Below are positions 17,342-26,394 of a stretch of DNA of 64,000 nt, piece after piece. Origin of the DNA: Stappia indica (GTDB taxonomy: Bacteria; Pseudomonadota; Alphaproteobacteria; Rhizobiales; Stappiaceae); NCBI RefSeq assembly GCF_001696535.1, contig NZ_MBQE01000005.1, positions 496,001 to 560,000 of the forward strand, read 5' to 3'. The notes below the pieces were generated by a model, which did not search any database, had not been told where the DNA came from, and was given only the letters and a program-made list of their open reading frames with translations. Position numbers and translations under genes: made by a program. Positions within the stretch are counted from its first letter, which is position 1, and each line of letters starts with the position of its first letter.

Positions 17342-18523
17342 TCAGCCATAGAGGCTGGTGTCCTGCTTGTGCACGAGCAGCATGGTCGACGTGTTGCCGA
17401 GGATGCGGTCGTTGGAAATCATCAGCTGGGCCGAATGCGCATCGCGCAGGTGCCGGCCGAGGCTGAAGGGCGTGCCGTTCTTGTAGGCGAGGATGCCGCA
17501 GATCAGCATGCAGTGATTGATAATCGACAGGATCGTCTGCGAGCTGGCGATCTTGAGGTTGTTCATCGCGACGGCAAAGCTCATAGCCGAGAGCTTGTCC
17601 TCGTCCAGCCGTGCCGCGTCGTATTTCTCGATGGCCGCCACGATGCTGGCCTTGACGCCCTGCAGCAGGGCCGAAGCCTCGGCGACGCGCAGCGCTCCGG
17701 GCGGCACCTGGTCGGGGCTGCGGCGGGCCGCCGCGCGCACGAAGGCCTGCGCCTTGACGAAGGCATCGGCGGCGATGCCGTACCACACCGCACTCCACAG
17801 GATGTGCGAATGGGCGAGCATCGACTGAGCTGCGATCTCGGCGAAGGGCCGGGGCAGGATCTGCTTCGCCGGCGCCTCGCCCTTGAACAGGAAGCCGTCG
17901 GAGCAGGTGCCGCGCATGCCCAGCGTGTCCCACACATGGGTGCGCTCGAGCGTGTACTGGTCCTTCAGGAAGACGGTCATCACCTGGTCGCTGGAGGCGG
18001 CGGCCGGGTGCGCGCGCGAGGTGATGAGGATGGCGTCGGCTTCCGTGCCGTAGGAAATGACGGTGGCGTCCTTCTGCAGCCGGCAGGTGTCGCCGTCCAC
18101 CTCGATCGCGCAGATCGAGTTGCGCAGGTTGCCGCCGATGCCCCCTTCGGTGGTCGCCGAGGCCAGCAGCAGCTGCTCGCCCGCGACGCGGGCCATGAAA
18201 CCGCGGTGCCAGTCGTCGCCCTCGCCATGGCTGACGAGGCTGGAGACCTTGATCTGGTGCATGGCGAAGACCATCGCGGCGGCCGAGCAGGCCTGCCCGA
18301 GAATGGTGCAAAGCTCGGAAATCTCCGCGACCGATGCGCCGTCGCCGCCCAGTTCCACCGGGATCTGGCAGCCGAGCAGACGCTCCTGGCGCATCGCGTC
18401 GACCGCCTCGCGCGGGAAGCGCGCCGCGGTGTCGACCGCGTCCGCATGGGTGGCGGCGATCGCTGCCACCCGGCGCATGCGCTCGCAAAGCGTCATCGCC
18501 GTCGCGGAGCCGAGCACGGTCAT
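17342..18523 (-). CDS. Acyl-CoA dehydrogenase-like flavoprotein
   Basis: This 393-residue protein has the acyl-CoA dehydrogenase fold: an N-terminal helical domain ([15 protein letters not shown]), a middle beta domain ([12 protein letters not shown], then [13 protein letters not shown]) and a C-terminal helical FAD domain. The usual catalytic Glu near the C-terminus is not obvious. In the conserved aminoacyl-carrier cluster this enzyme probably acts on the aminoacyl thioester on the carrier rather than on a CoA ester, for example by oxidising a glycyl or alanyl thioester. It overlaps the carrier-protein stop in a TGATG junction, so the two proteins are made together. The exact reaction is unknown. 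Confidence 0.82.
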   Translation of the reverse strand: MTVLGSATAMTLCERMRRVAAIAATHADAVDTAARFPREAVDAMRQERLLGCQIPVELGGDGASVAEISELCTILGQACSAAAMVFAMHQIKVSSLVSHGEGDDWHRGFMARVAGEQLLLASATTEGGIGGNLRNSICAIEVDGDTCRLQKDATVISYGTEADAILITSRAHPAAASSDQVMTVFLKDQYTLERTHVWDTLGMRGTCSDGFLFKGEAPAKQILPRPFAEIAAQSMLAHSHILWSAVWYGIAADAFVKAQAFVRAAARRSPDQVPPGALRVAEASALLQGVKASIVAAIEKYDAARLDEDKLSAMSFAVAMNNLKIASSQTILSIINHCMLICGILAYKNGTPFSLGRHLRDAHSAQLMISNDRILGNTSTMLLVHKQDTSLYG

Positions 18524-18780
18524 CACGCCACCTGCTCGCCCGGCGCCAGTTCGGCCACTGCCGAAGAGATCGCGCCGATGCTGGAGAAGGTCTTGCGGTT
18601 GAGCATGGTCTCGGGGAACTCGATGTCGAACCGCTCCTCCAGGGCCAGCATCAGCTGGACCGAAGCGAAGGACGACAGGCCCGCGGCATAAAGATCCGCA
18701 TCGTCGGCCAGCGTGGCGACATCCACCGGAAGCTTGCCGTGGCTGGCGATGATCTTTCGCACGTCTTCGATGATCGGCAT
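18523..18780 (-). CDS. Dedicated acyl carrier protein (aminoacyl carrier)
   Basis: This is an 85-residue carrier protein. The attachment serine lies in DLYAAGLSSFASVQL, where the usual DSL is replaced by LSS, as in the carriers paired with SerRS-like ligases (GLTS in relatives). The helix after it (MLALEERFDIEFP) and the late IGAISSAVAEL are standard. ATG 18780 has AGGAG 7 bases upstream; ATG 18786 would sit too close to it. It heads the operon that continues through the flavoprotein, ligase, DUF1839 and GH2 genes. It is unlikely to be the fatty-acid carrier, because the core sequence and the context differ. Confidence 0.88.
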   Translation of the reverse strand: MPIIEDVRKIIASHGKLPVDVATLADDADLYAAGLSSFASVQLMLALEERFDIEFPETMLNRKTFSSIGAISSAVAELAPGEQVA

Positions 18781-19162
18781 TGTCATGCTCCTGTAGATTC
18801 CGCAGCCTGATGAATTGTTGTGCCTGAAATTCTGGCGTTGGCCGTGTTGTCGCACACCCGCATTGAAAATATCTAAATGCGAATACAGAAGGATTCTCTA
18901 AATTGATTAAGGTTAATGTGGAATTTCGTCCGCCGCGCAAAGGTCCCGCCCCGGCTATGCGGGATTGCAGGACATTTTCGCCGGATTGCTCCCGCAACAC
19001 GAGCCCTGATCCCCTGTCTGTCGAGAGCTTCCACCGGTATTCGTTTTAATTGACCGTCCGGTCGATCAATTATTAAATGCCGGCGATGGGCGTTGACGCC
19101 CGCCTGTGCGGCGGGGAAAAAGACGCCGGCAATAACGGTCCGGCCGGACCAGGGAGGTTCTG
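18781..19162. other. AT-richer divergent promoter region
   Basis: This 382-base gap lies between the carrier-protein operon and the thiolase gene. From about 18835 to 18925 it is markedly A/T-rich for this genome (runs such as GAAAATATCTAAATGCG), a likely promoter for the minus-strand operon. The thiolase side holds the palindrome described separately. Confidence 0.5.
19049..19070. promoter_or_regulatory. 22-bp palindromic operator, TetR-type, over thiolase promoter
   Basis: ATTGACCGTCC and GGTCGATCAAT form an imperfect inverted repeat: 18 of 22 positions are symmetric around a CCGG centre. The form resembles operators of TetR regulators of fatty-acid and acyl-CoA genes. A TTGACC inside it (19050-19055) and TTAAAT at 19073-19078 are 17 bases apart, so a bound repressor would cover the promoter. 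No TetR gene is in the window. Confidence 0.55.
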
Positions 19163-20368
19163 ATGCGCAATGCCTATATCGTCGATTATGTCCGCACGCC
19201 GATCGGCCGCTTCGGCGGTGCGCTGTCTTCGGTCCGGGCCGACGATCTCGGTGCCGTGCCGATCCGCGCGCTGGTCGAGCGCAACGGCGGCGTGGACTGG
19301 GCGCGCGTCGACGACGTGATCTACGGCTGCGCCAACCAGGCGGGCGAGGACAACCGCAACGTCGCGCGCATGGCCGCGCTGCTGGCCGGCTTGCCGGTGG
19401 AGGTGCCCGGCACCACGGTCAACCGCCTGTGCGGTTCGGGCATGGATGCGGTGATCATGGCCGCGCGCGCCATCCGCACCGGCGAGGCCGAGCTGATGAT
19501 CGCCGGCGGCGTGGAAAGCATGTCCCGCGCACCCTTCGTTCTGCCGAAGGCCGACAGCGCCTTTTCCCGCCATGCCGAGATCCACGACACCACCATCGGC
19601 TGGCGCTTCGTCAATCCGCTGATGAAGGCGCAATACGGCATCGATTCCATGCCGGAAACGGCGGAAAACGTCGCCGAGGATTACAAGGTCGCGCGCGCCG
19701 ACCAGGACGCCTTCGCCGCCCGCTCGCAGGACCGCGCCGTCGCGGCCCAGGAGAACGGCCGTCTCGCCCGCGAGATCGTTCCCGTGACCATTCCCCAGCG
19801 CAAAGGCGATCCCATCGTCGTCGACCGCGACGAGCATCCGCGCGCCGGCACCACGGCCGAAAAGCTCGCCAAGCTGCCGACGCCGTTCCGCCAGGGCGGT
19901 TCGGTGACCGCCGGCAACGCGTCGGGCGTCAATGATGGCGCGGCCGCACTGTTGATCGCCTCCGAAGAGGCGGTGAAGGCCTATGGCCTGACGCCGATCG
20001 CCCGCATCGTCGGCGGTGCCACGGCCGGCGTGCCGCCGCGCGTCATGGGCATCGGTCCGGTGCCGGCGACCCGCAAGCTGATGGCGCTGCTCGGCCTGTC
20101 CATCGGCGACTTCGACATCGTCGAGCTGAACGAGGCCTTTGCGGCGCAGGGCCTGGCGGTGATGCGCGAGCTCGGGCTCGCGGACGACGCGGCGCATGTC
20201 AACCCGAATGGCGGCGCCATTGCGCTCGGCCATCCGCTCGGCATGTCGGGTGCGCGCATCGTCGGCACGGCGGCGCTGGAGCTGGCCGGACAGGGCAAGA
20301 CCCGGGCCCTCGCCACCATGTGCATCGGCGTCGGCCAGGGCATCGCCTGCGCGATCGAGAGGGCCTGA
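19163..20368 (+). CDS. pcaF: 3-oxoadipyl-CoA / acetyl-CoA acyltransferase (thiolase)
   Basis: This 401-residue thiolase closely follows PcaF-type enzymes, which cleave 3-oxoadipyl-CoA to succinyl-CoA and acetyl-CoA at the end of the beta-ketoadipate pathway. The N-terminal catalytic Cys lies in [11 protein letters not shown] near residue 90. The [18 protein letters not shown] segment is characteristic of PcaF. The C-terminal [19 protein letters not shown] carries the catalytic His, and the second Cys is in [15 protein letters not shown] precedes ATG 19163. No other pca gene is near, so use in another beta-oxidation route is possible. The operator just upstream suggests acyl-CoA-responsive control. 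Confidence 0.88.
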   Translation: MRNAYIVDYVRTPIGRFGGALSSVRADDLGAVPIRALVERNGGVDWARVDDVIYGCANQAGEDNRNVARMAALLAGLPVEVPGTTVNRLCGSGMDAVIMAARAIRTGEAELMIAGGVESMSRAPFVLPKADSAFSRHAEIHDTTIGWRFVNPLMKAQYGIDSMPETAENVAEDYKVARADQDAFAARSQDRAVAAQENGRLAREIVPVTIPQRKGDPIVVDRDEHPRAGTTAEKLAKLPTPFRQGGSVTAGNASGVNDGAAALLIASEEAVKAYGLTPIARIVGGATAGVPPRVMGIGPVPATRKLMALLGLSIGDFDIVELNEAFAAQGLAVMRELGLADDAAHVNPNGGAIALGHPLGMSGARIVGTAALELAGQGKTRALATMCIGVGQGIACAIERA

Positions 20369-20509
20369 CGGACAGGCGCCAGGCAATCGGGAAAATCTTC
20401 CCGCGATCTCTTGACGTTCGGTGGTCCGGAAGCGGACAACCGGGAGGTGATTCCGGACACGGGGCAGACCGCGGCGCCTTTCGCCGCGGCCGGAATATGG
20501 AGATCGGAT

Positions 20510-20800
20510 ATGGAAGAGGGCGAGGACGATCCGCGGCGCAGCAGCCGGGTGAGAACGCTCAAGCAGGGACGACTGGTGCTGCAGGGCAAGGGCGGTTTCG
20601 GCATCGATTGCCGGATCGTCAATCTCTCGCCCCATGGCGCCCGGCTGAAGCTGGAAACGCCGCTGACCCGCAGCGAGGCCGTCGACCTCGTCTTCCTTCC
20701 CGAGAATATCCGGACCCCGGTCAAGGTCATCTGGCAGGAGGACAACCAGATGGGGGTGGAGTTTTCCGAACCCCTCACCTGGCTGAAGAACCTGACCTGA
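20510..20800 (+). CDS. PilZ domain protein
   Basis: This 96-residue protein consists almost only of a PilZ domain, which binds cyclic-di-GMP. The RxxxR motif appears as RRSSRVR near the N-terminus. The second motif, normally (D/N)xSxxG, appears as NLSPHGARL, and a barrel follows, ending in GVEFSEPL. Both binding motifs are intact, so it should be a c-di-GMP effector. ATG 20510 follows GGAG; the frame is open further upstream to 20411 with only a TTG. Nearby exopolysaccharide genes are plausible output targets, but PilZ proteins are often encoded away from their targets. Confidence 0.85.
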   Translation: MEEGEDDPRRSSRVRTLKQGRLVLQGKGGFGIDCRIVNLSPHGARLKLETPLTRSEAVDLVFLPENIRTPVKVIWQEDNQMGVEFSEPLTWLKNLT

Positions 20801-20814
20801 CCCCTGGCTGGTTC

Positions 20815-21630
20815 CTAGCTGGCGGGCAGCGCGGCGAGGTCGAAATGGCCGACCCGCGTCACCAGTTCGCCCGCGCGGATCTGTTCCAGCCGAAGCGTCA
20901 GCCAGGCCGCGACTTCATCACCGTCCGCACCGGTCTCGCGTGCGGCCTGCGCCCAGCCTTCCACCAGCATCGACTGGAACGCGGTCTCGGCCGGCAAGGC
21001 TTCCCAGTCGGCGGCCCCGTCCGTGACCTGCAGCCCCGCCTTGCGGAACGAGGCGAGGGCATGCGCATGGGCATCGGGTCCGAGCGCCGGGCCGAAGCCC
21101 TTGTCGGTGCCCTGATGCGACCGCATCGCCGCGCGCACCGTTTCGTCGAAGGGATGGGCCGGTTCCAGCGACTGCCGTCCGTCATAGGTCAGCATGGCGA
21201 GGAACGGCAGCCCGCGCCCGGCGAGCGTCTCGGCCAACCCGTCGATCCATCCGGCCGAGACGAGGTCGAGAAAGGCGGAGGTGGTCACCGCATCGATGCC
21301 GTCCAGCAGCCCGGCAGAGAGCCCGGGCGCAAGATCCGCCGCGACGATCTCCGCCGCCAGCCCGTCGCGCTCCGCCATCTCTGCGGCCAGCGCCATCAGT
21401 GCCGGATCATGCTCGGCAAGGCGCCAGCTGGTGGGAAAGCGCAGGTGCGGATGCAGCGCGCGCATCGTCGCGCCCGTGCCCGCGCCAAGGTCGAGGATCA
21501 CCAGCGCGTCGCCCTTCTTGCGCGCACGGGTCTCGAGATGGCCGAGAAAGGCCTCGCGCACCTCCGCATTGCGGGCTCGCAGGTCCGCCGGTTCGCGCGC
21601 GGAAAGCCAGTCGCCGGAAAAGCCGCTCAT
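20815..21630 (-). CDS. Class I SAM-dependent methyltransferase
   Basis: This 271-residue protein has a Rossmann methyltransferase domain. Motif I is ILDLGAGTGATMRAL near residue 45 and an acidic ribose-binding residue follows in LAEHDPAL. DAVTTSAFLDLVS near 110 corresponds to motif IV. The acceptor is not evident. It is the last gene of a minus-strand group (MDR dehydrogenase, PTPS-like, GT4, this gene) and overlaps the GT4 stop by ATGA, so it probably methylates the product of that pathway. Confidence 0.85.
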   Translation of the reverse strand: MSGFSGDWLSAREPADLRARNAEVREAFLGHLETRARKKGDALVILDLGAGTGATMRALHPHLRFPTSWRLAEHDPALMALAAEMAERDGLAAEIVAADLAPGLSAGLLDGIDAVTTSAFLDLVSAGWIDGLAETLAGRGLPFLAMLTYDGRQSLEPAHPFDETVRAAMRSHQGTDKGFGPALGPDAHAHALASFRKAGLQVTDGAADWEALPAETAFQSMLVEGWAQAARETGADGDEVAAWLTLRLEQIRAGELVTRVGHFDLAALPAS

Positions 21631-22697
21631 CTTGCAATCTCCGCAATCAGGGCGGCGAGCCGCCGGGCCTGGTCCTGCCAGCCCGGCAGGCTCTGCGCAT
21701 GGGCGCGCGCCGCCTGTGCCATGGTTTCGGTGCGCCGCGGATCATCCGCCAGCTGCCGGATCGCCGAACCGACGGCAGCCGCATCGCCGGCCTCGCACAG
21801 GATGCCGGCCGCGCCAGGGACGGTGTCGCGCACCGCGCCGGCGCCCGTCGCGATGACGGGAAGTCCGTGCGCCATCGCCTCGACGAAAGCCATGCCGTAG
21901 CCCTCGTAGAGCGTGGTCAAGGCAAACGCATCCGCCTCGGCGTAGAGCGCGTCCAGCGCCTCCTTCGGCAGGGCGCCGTGCAGGCGCACCTGGGAGGCGA
22001 GGTCGAGGCAGTCGATCTCCGCGCGCACCCGGCTCGCGTGGGCGGGGTCGAGTTCGGCGCTGCCGGCGATATCGACGGTGATCCGCGTGTCGCCAAGGCC
22101 GGCAAGGGCTGCCAGCAGCGTCGGATGATCCTTGCGCGGCACCAGCGAGCCGACGCACAGCAGTCGGAACGGATCGCCCGGTTGTCGGCGGATCCGAGAG
22201 GGTAGCGGAGGCAGGACAAGGCCCGGCTCCAGCACGCTCACGCGATTGCTCGCGACACCGAATTCGGCGATGACGGCAGCGGCAGTGGCCGGGCTCGTCG
22301 TCACCACATGGCGGGCCAGCGCCAGCGCGCGGCGCTCGCTGGCATGCAGCTCCGCCGCCCGGTCCGCGGGCACGCCGCTCTCATGGGCCAGCGGATGGTG
22401 GACGAGGGCGATCAGGCGCAGCCGCTGGGCATGCGGCGCGGCGATGGCGTCCATCACGCCGAAGGCCAGCCCGTCGATCATCACCGTCTCGCCATCGGCA
22501 AGGCCGGCGAGCAGGCGCTCGCCGGCTTTGAGCGTGGCCGGCGAGGGCGCAGGGTAGCCCTCGCCGAGCGTCAGCGCGGTTGCCTCGACGCCGATGGCTG
22601 CCAGGGCTGCGAGCAGCTCGCGGTCGTAGACATAGCCGCCGGTCGGCGTCTCCAGCCGGCCCGGATACAGAAAGGTGAGCCGGGCTGCGGCTGTCAT
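21627..22697 (-). CDS. GT4 family glycosyltransferase
   Basis: This 356-residue GT-B protein has an N-terminal FLYPGRLETPTGGYVYDREL glycine loop and the EX7E motif as EGYGMAFVE near residue 275, followed by HGLPVIATGAGAV. Its start ATG at 22697 shares one base with the stop of the PTPS-like gene (TGATG), and its stop overlaps the methyltransferase ATG. That tight coupling to a pterin-type enzyme, far from the EPS locus, suggests a small-molecule acceptor rather than a polysaccharide. Cyanobacterial pterin glucosyltransferases give a precedent for glycosylated pterins, but the acceptor here is unproven. Confidence 0.86.
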   Translation of the reverse strand: MTAAARLTFLYPGRLETPTGGYVYDRELLAALAAIGVEATALTLGEGYPAPSPATLKAGERLLAGLADGETVMIDGLAFGVMDAIAAPHAQRLRLIALVHHPLAHESGVPADRAAELHASERRALALARHVVTTSPATAAAVIAEFGVASNRVSVLEPGLVLPPLPSRIRRQPGDPFRLLCVGSLVPRKDHPTLLAALAGLGDTRITVDIAGSAELDPAHASRVRAEIDCLDLASQVRLHGALPKEALDALYAEADAFALTTLYEGYGMAFVEAMAHGLPVIATGAGAVRDTVPGAAGILCEAGDAAAVGSAIRQLADDPRRTETMAQAARAHAQSLPGWQDQARRLAALIAEIAR

Positions 22698-23095
22698 CAG
22701 ATCTTGCCTTCGTACCAGGCCCGTGCGGCATGGGACTCGTGCAGCGTTACCCGGATCGAGGCGAGCTCGCTGCCCGGACGGCCGAGACGGTTCTCGCGCG
22801 CGGCCTTCGCCAGCGCGTCGAAGATGTGGCGGCTCAGGAACTCGGTCGTCGTGTTCTTGCCCTTGAACTCCGGCACATCGTCGAGATTGCGGTAGTTCAG
22901 CGGCGTCAGCGTCTCCTTGAGCACTTCGTGCGCGCGGCCGATGTCGATGACGATGCCGTTCTCGTCGAGCTCCTGCGAGAAGAACGCGGCGTCGACGACG
23001 AAGGTGGCGCCGTGCAGCTGCTGCGCGGGGCCGAAGACGTCGCCCTTGAACGAATGGGCGATCATGATGTGGTCGCGGACTTCGACGGCATGCAT
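22697..23095 (-). CDS. Divergent 6-pyruvoyl-tetrahydropterin synthase / QueD homologue
   Basis: This 132-residue protein has the T-fold layout of the PTPS/QueD family: IAHSFKGDVFGPAQQLHG at the start, a central NTTTEFLSRHIFDAL helix with the conserved Thr-Glu, and a late TLHESHAARAWY that keeps the His-Glu-x-x pattern. Two key features are altered. The usual Cys four residues before the first His of HGH is Ala here, and HGH itself reads HGA, losing one zinc ligand. Ordinary QueD or PTPS chemistry is therefore doubtful, and a lyase or aldolase variant is possible. It is grouped with an MDR dehydrogenase, GT4 and methyltransferase. AGGAG precedes ATG 23095. Confidence 0.8.
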   Translation of the reverse strand: MHAVEVRDHIMIAHSFKGDVFGPAQQLHGATFVVDAAFFSQELDENGIVIDIGRAHEVLKETLTPLNYRNLDDVPEFKGKNTTTEFLSRHIFDALAKAARENRLGRPGSELASIRVTLHESHAARAWYEGKI

Positions 23096-23226
23096 GTGTC
23101 GGGATCTCCTGTTGGAACCGGGCGGACAGCTTCTGGCCTGATGACGATACGCAAGGCGGCCGCATCCGGGTCGGTGCGGCGCGCATGTGACGTCAAATTG
23201 CGCCGACTTGAGGGCGCGGCCGTCGG

Positions 23227-24255
23227 TCAGCCGTTGTTTTTCACGTCGTTTTCCGCCCCGTGGCGGATCGGCTGCGCCAGCACCGGCACCCGGCCGGCGA
23301 AGATCTCCGGCAGTCGCGCTGGCGCCTCCTCGATGGAGATCGGCGGCGAAATCAGCGTATCGAGCGCCGGGTCACACAGAAGTGACAGGGCCGTCTCCAT
23401 GCGCCGGCGATAGGTCCAGCGGGCCTGCCGGTCGGGCGGCAGGCTGCCGACCTGGCTCGAACGCAGCGTCAACCGCCGGCTGTGGAAGCCGCCGCCCAGA
23501 TGCGCGGTCACCGGCTTGGCGCCGTACCAGCTCATCTCGACCACCTTCGCCTCGCGTCCGGCCAGGGAAAGCGCGGTGTCGAGGCCGGACGGGTGGCCCG
23601 AGGTGTGGAAGACGAGGTCCTGGTCGAGCGGGGCATCGCCCGGCAGGGCGAAGGCCGCGCCGAGGGCGCGGGCGTGGCGTTCCTTCGCCGGATCCGTGTC
23701 GACGACCGTCACCTTCGTGCCCGGCAGGCGGGCGGCCAGATAGGCGACCAGCAGCCCGACGACCCCGCCGCCGACCACGGCAACGTGATCTCCCGGTGAG
23801 GCGCCGCCGTCCCATAACCCGTTGAGCGCGGTCTCCATATTGGCCGCCAGGATCGCCCGCAGCGCGGGCACGCCGTCAGGAATCTTTACGGCGGCGGAAC
23901 CGGAAACGGCGAAGCGAGTTTGATGAGGATGCAGAACGAAAACGGTTTCGCCGGTTCGCGCCGGATCGCCCTCGACGATTTCGCCGACACAGGCGTAGCC
24001 ATATTTGACCGGGAAGGGGAAATCCCCCTCCTGGAACGGCGCGCGCATGCGCTGCCATTCGCTTTCCGGCACCGCTCCGGTGAACACCAGCCGCTCGGTT
24101 CCGAGGCTGACGCCGCTCCACAGAGCGCGCACCAGCACCTCGCCGTCAGCCGGCATCCGTACTTCCTGCAGGCGCAGTTCCAGCGTTTCCGGACCCGTGG
24201 TCCAGAGTGCTTGTGCGTTGCAAGAAAATTTATTCGGCATGCTGCGCTGCGTCAC
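23227..24255 (-). CDS. MDR-family dehydrogenase lacking zinc ligands (BchC-like)
   Basis: This 342-residue medium-chain dehydrogenase-like protein has a GroES-like N-terminus (SGVSLGTERLVFTG) and a Rossmann domain with VAVVGGGVVGLLVAYLA near residue 155. The catalytic zinc residues of alcohol dehydrogenases are absent: the Cys is replaced in SLGTER and the GHE motif by KYGYACVGE. No structural four-Cys lobe is present. The pattern resembles BchC-type reductases. It is first in the minus-strand group with the PTPS-like gene, 131 bases upstream of it. GTG 24255 lies 4 bases after AGGAGG; ATG 24240 would be too far from that site. Confidence 0.8.
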   Translation of the reverse strand: MTQRSMPNKFSCNAQALWTTGPETLELRLQEVRMPADGEVLVRALWSGVSLGTERLVFTGAVPESEWQRMRAPFQEGDFPFPVKYGYACVGEIVEGDPARTGETVFVLHPHQTRFAVSGSAAVKIPDGVPALRAILAANMETALNGLWDGGASPGDHVAVVGGGVVGLLVAYLAARLPGTKVTVVDTDPAKERHARALGAAFALPGDAPLDQDLVFHTSGHPSGLDTALSLAGREAKVVEMSWYGAKPVTAHLGGGFHSRRLTLRSSQVGSLPPDRQARWTYRRRMETALSLLCDPALDTLISPPISIEEAPARLPEIFAGRVPVLAQPIRHGAENDVKNNG

Positions 24256-24345
24256 AAATCCTCCTTAGTCCGGGGCAACGTATAGCGCAACAGACGGGGC
24301 TGGGCATCCGCTATCGCCGACCATCTGTTTACGAGGTTGTGTTTC

Positions 24346-26238
24346 ATGTTCCAGAGCAGGTTGCCGACTTACCTCACACCGGATTCCTCCGGCAACGGCG
24401 TCATTGCGCCGTCCCCGGACCTTCACCAGGCCGCGCCCGCCGATGCCGCAAGGCTCGCGCGCCGGCGCGCCGTTTTCGCCACCCTCGTGCTTGCCACCAT
24501 GGCCGGTCTGACCGCGCTGATGGGCCTCGCCTTTTCCGGCGACGGCGGCATCACCTGGGCCGAGTGGCTGATGATCGGCTGCTTCCTGCTGACCTTGCCG
24601 TGGACGGCAATCGGCTTCTGGAATGCGGTGATCGGCCTGTCGGTCATGCGCCTGTCGCGTGATCCGCTCGCTGCCGTCTCGACCCTGCGCCCAGGCGACG
24701 TCACCCGCGACAGCACCTCGTCGACCGCGATCCTCTCCTGCATCCGCAACGAGGATGTCGAGGAGGTCGCCGCCTCGCTCGATGCGATGGTCGCCGATCT
24801 CGTGCGCTCCGGTCGGTCCTCCGGCTTCACCCTCTATGTTCTCAGCGACACCAATGTCGACGAGATCGCCGGCCGCGAGGAGCGCGCCTTTGCCGAGCTC
24901 GCAGCCCGCTGGGAGGGCCGCCTGCCGGTGCTCTACCGCCGCCGGTCCGAGAACCCCGGCTTCAAGGCCGGCAACATCCGCGACTTCCTCGACCGCTGGG
25001 GCGCTGCCCACGACTATGCGATCGTGCTCGACGCCGACAGCTTCATGTCGGCCAAGACCATGCTCGATATGGTCGCGCGCATGGATGCCAACCCGCGCGT
25101 CGGCATCCTGCAGACGCTCGTCGTCGGCATGCCGACCACCAGCGCCTTCGCCCGCATCTTCCAGTTCGGCATGCGTCTCGGCATGCGCTCCTACACGCTG
25201 GGCAGCGCCTGGTGGCAGGGCGATTGCGGTCCCTACTGGGGCCACAACGCGATCCTGCGCGTCGCGCCGTTCGCCGAGCAGTGCCACCTGCCCAAGCTGC
25301 CGGGCAAGGGCCCGCTCTCGGGCTGGGTCCTGAGCCATGACCAGGTCGAGGCGGTCCTGATGCGCCGTGCCGGCTACGAGGTGCGCGTGCTTCCCGTCGA
25401 AAGCGAGAGCTTCGAGGAGAACCCGCCCAACATGCTGGAGTTCATCCGCCGCGAGCTGCGCTGGTGCCAGGGCAATCTCCAGTACATCAAGCTGCTCGGC
25501 CTGCCGGATCTCAAGCCGGTCAGCCGCATCCAGCTGGTTCTGGCGATCCTGATGTTCGTCTCTGCTCCCGCCTGGCTGACCTTCATGGCAACCGGCGCGG
25601 CGCTGGTCGCCTTCGGCAGCAGCGAGCTGATCCGCTTCGACCTGACGGCCGGCTTCGCGCTGTTCCTCATCGTCATGACGATGATCTTCGCGCCGAAGAT
25701 CTCGACCTTCCTCGACATTCTGGCCGACCGGAAGCTGCGCACCGCCTTCGGCGGCGGCCTGCGGGTGACGGCGAGCTGGTTCGTCGAGCTGATCTTCTCG
25801 ATGCTGATGGCGCCGATCGTCGCCGTCGCCGTCACGCTCTTCGTCGCCGGCCTGCCCTTCGGCAAGGCCATCGGCTGGGGCGCCCAGATCCGCGACAACC
25901 GCACCCTGCCGCTCGGCCTGTGCGCGTCCAAGCTGTGGCCGCAGACCCTGTTCGGTCTGGCCGGCTTCACCTTCGCGTTCACGGTCACGCCGGATCTGAT
26001 CTGGCCGCTGCTGCCGGTCATTCTCGGCCCGATGATCGCGGTGCCGCTGGCACGCCTGACCTCGGGCGAGACCGCCGGCCGTCTGGCGCTCGCCTCGCAT
26101 CTGTGGCGCCTGCCGGAAGAGGTGACGCCGCCGGACTGCCTGCTGCCGCTGCGTCTTCCCGCCCACGCCTCGCTCGGCGTTCCCTTCGGCGGGGCGCGTG
26201 GCGGCATGGCGGCGGACCTCGCCCGCGTCGACGGCTGA
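24346..26238 (+). CDS. opgH: Glucans biosynthesis glucosyltransferase H
   Basis: This 630-residue membrane-bound GT2 polymerises the linear beta-1,2-glucose backbone of osmoregulated periplasmic glucans from UDP-glucose. Two N-terminal membrane helices (about 50-95) are followed by the GT2 domain with NPGFKAGNIRDF, the DAD motif near residue 230, a D-Q-V-E-A segment and the RWCQGNLQY (Q/R-x-x-R-W equivalent) near 375. Several C-terminal membrane helices follow. GAGG lies 9 bases before ATG 24346. Escherichia coli OpgH is longer and has a partner, opgG, which is not next to this gene. OpgC, encoded near 33.6 kb, would decorate the glucan. Confidence 0.92.
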   Translation: MFQSRLPTYLTPDSSGNGVIAPSPDLHQAAPADAARLARRRAVFATLVLATMAGLTALMGLAFSGDGGITWAEWLMIGCFLLTLPWTAIGFWNAVIGLSVMRLSRDPLAAVSTLRPGDVTRDSTSSTAILSCIRNEDVEEVAASLDAMVADLVRSGRSSGFTLYVLSDTNVDEIAGREERAFAELAARWEGRLPVLYRRRSENPGFKAGNIRDFLDRWGAAHDYAIVLDADSFMSAKTMLDMVARMDANPRVGILQTLVVGMPTTSAFARIFQFGMRLGMRSYTLGSAWWQGDCGPYWGHNAILRVAPFAEQCHLPKLPGKGPLSGWVLSHDQVEAVLMRRAGYEVRVLPVESESFEENPPNMLEFIRRELRWCQGNLQYIKLLGLPDLKPVSRIQLVLAILMFVSAPAWLTFMATGAALVAFGSSELIRFDLTAGFALFLIVMTMIFAPKISTFLDILADRKLRTAFGGGLRVTASWFVELIFSMLMAPIVAVAVTLFVAGLPFGKAIGWGAQIRDNRTLPLGLCASKLWPQTLFGLAGFTFAFTVTPDLIWPLLPVILGPMIAVPLARLTSGETAGRLALASHLWRLPEEVTPPDCLLPLRLPAHASLGVPFGGARGGMAADLARVDG

Positions 26239-26255
26239 GCCTGGCTCTCCGGTCC

Positions 26256-26294
26256 CGGCGGATCACTGCGGCCTCGCGCCGCGGTGATCCGCCG
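26256..26294 (+). terminator. Long hairpin after opgH
   Basis: An 11-bp perfect stem (CGGCGGATCAC / GTGATCCGCCG) is extended by a T-G pair and an inner 5-bp GCGGC/GCCGC stem with a 5-base loop. It starts 17 bases after the opgH stop. No U-run follows, so it may be a stability or Rho-assisted element. Confidence 0.55.
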
Positions 26295-26394
26295 TGCCCG
26301 TTCCGTCGCAGGCGGTTGATTTGAGCGGATCGCGCCTTTGCGTCACCTTGTCCTCGCTGCCGGGTGCATCGCCCGGCCTCGGGAGACAGATGCC

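Noticed and set aside
24265-26166. A 633-codon antisense frame across opgH
   Set aside because: It consists of His/Asp/Arg-rich low-complexity sequence mirroring the conserved OpgH codons; no start context or motif.
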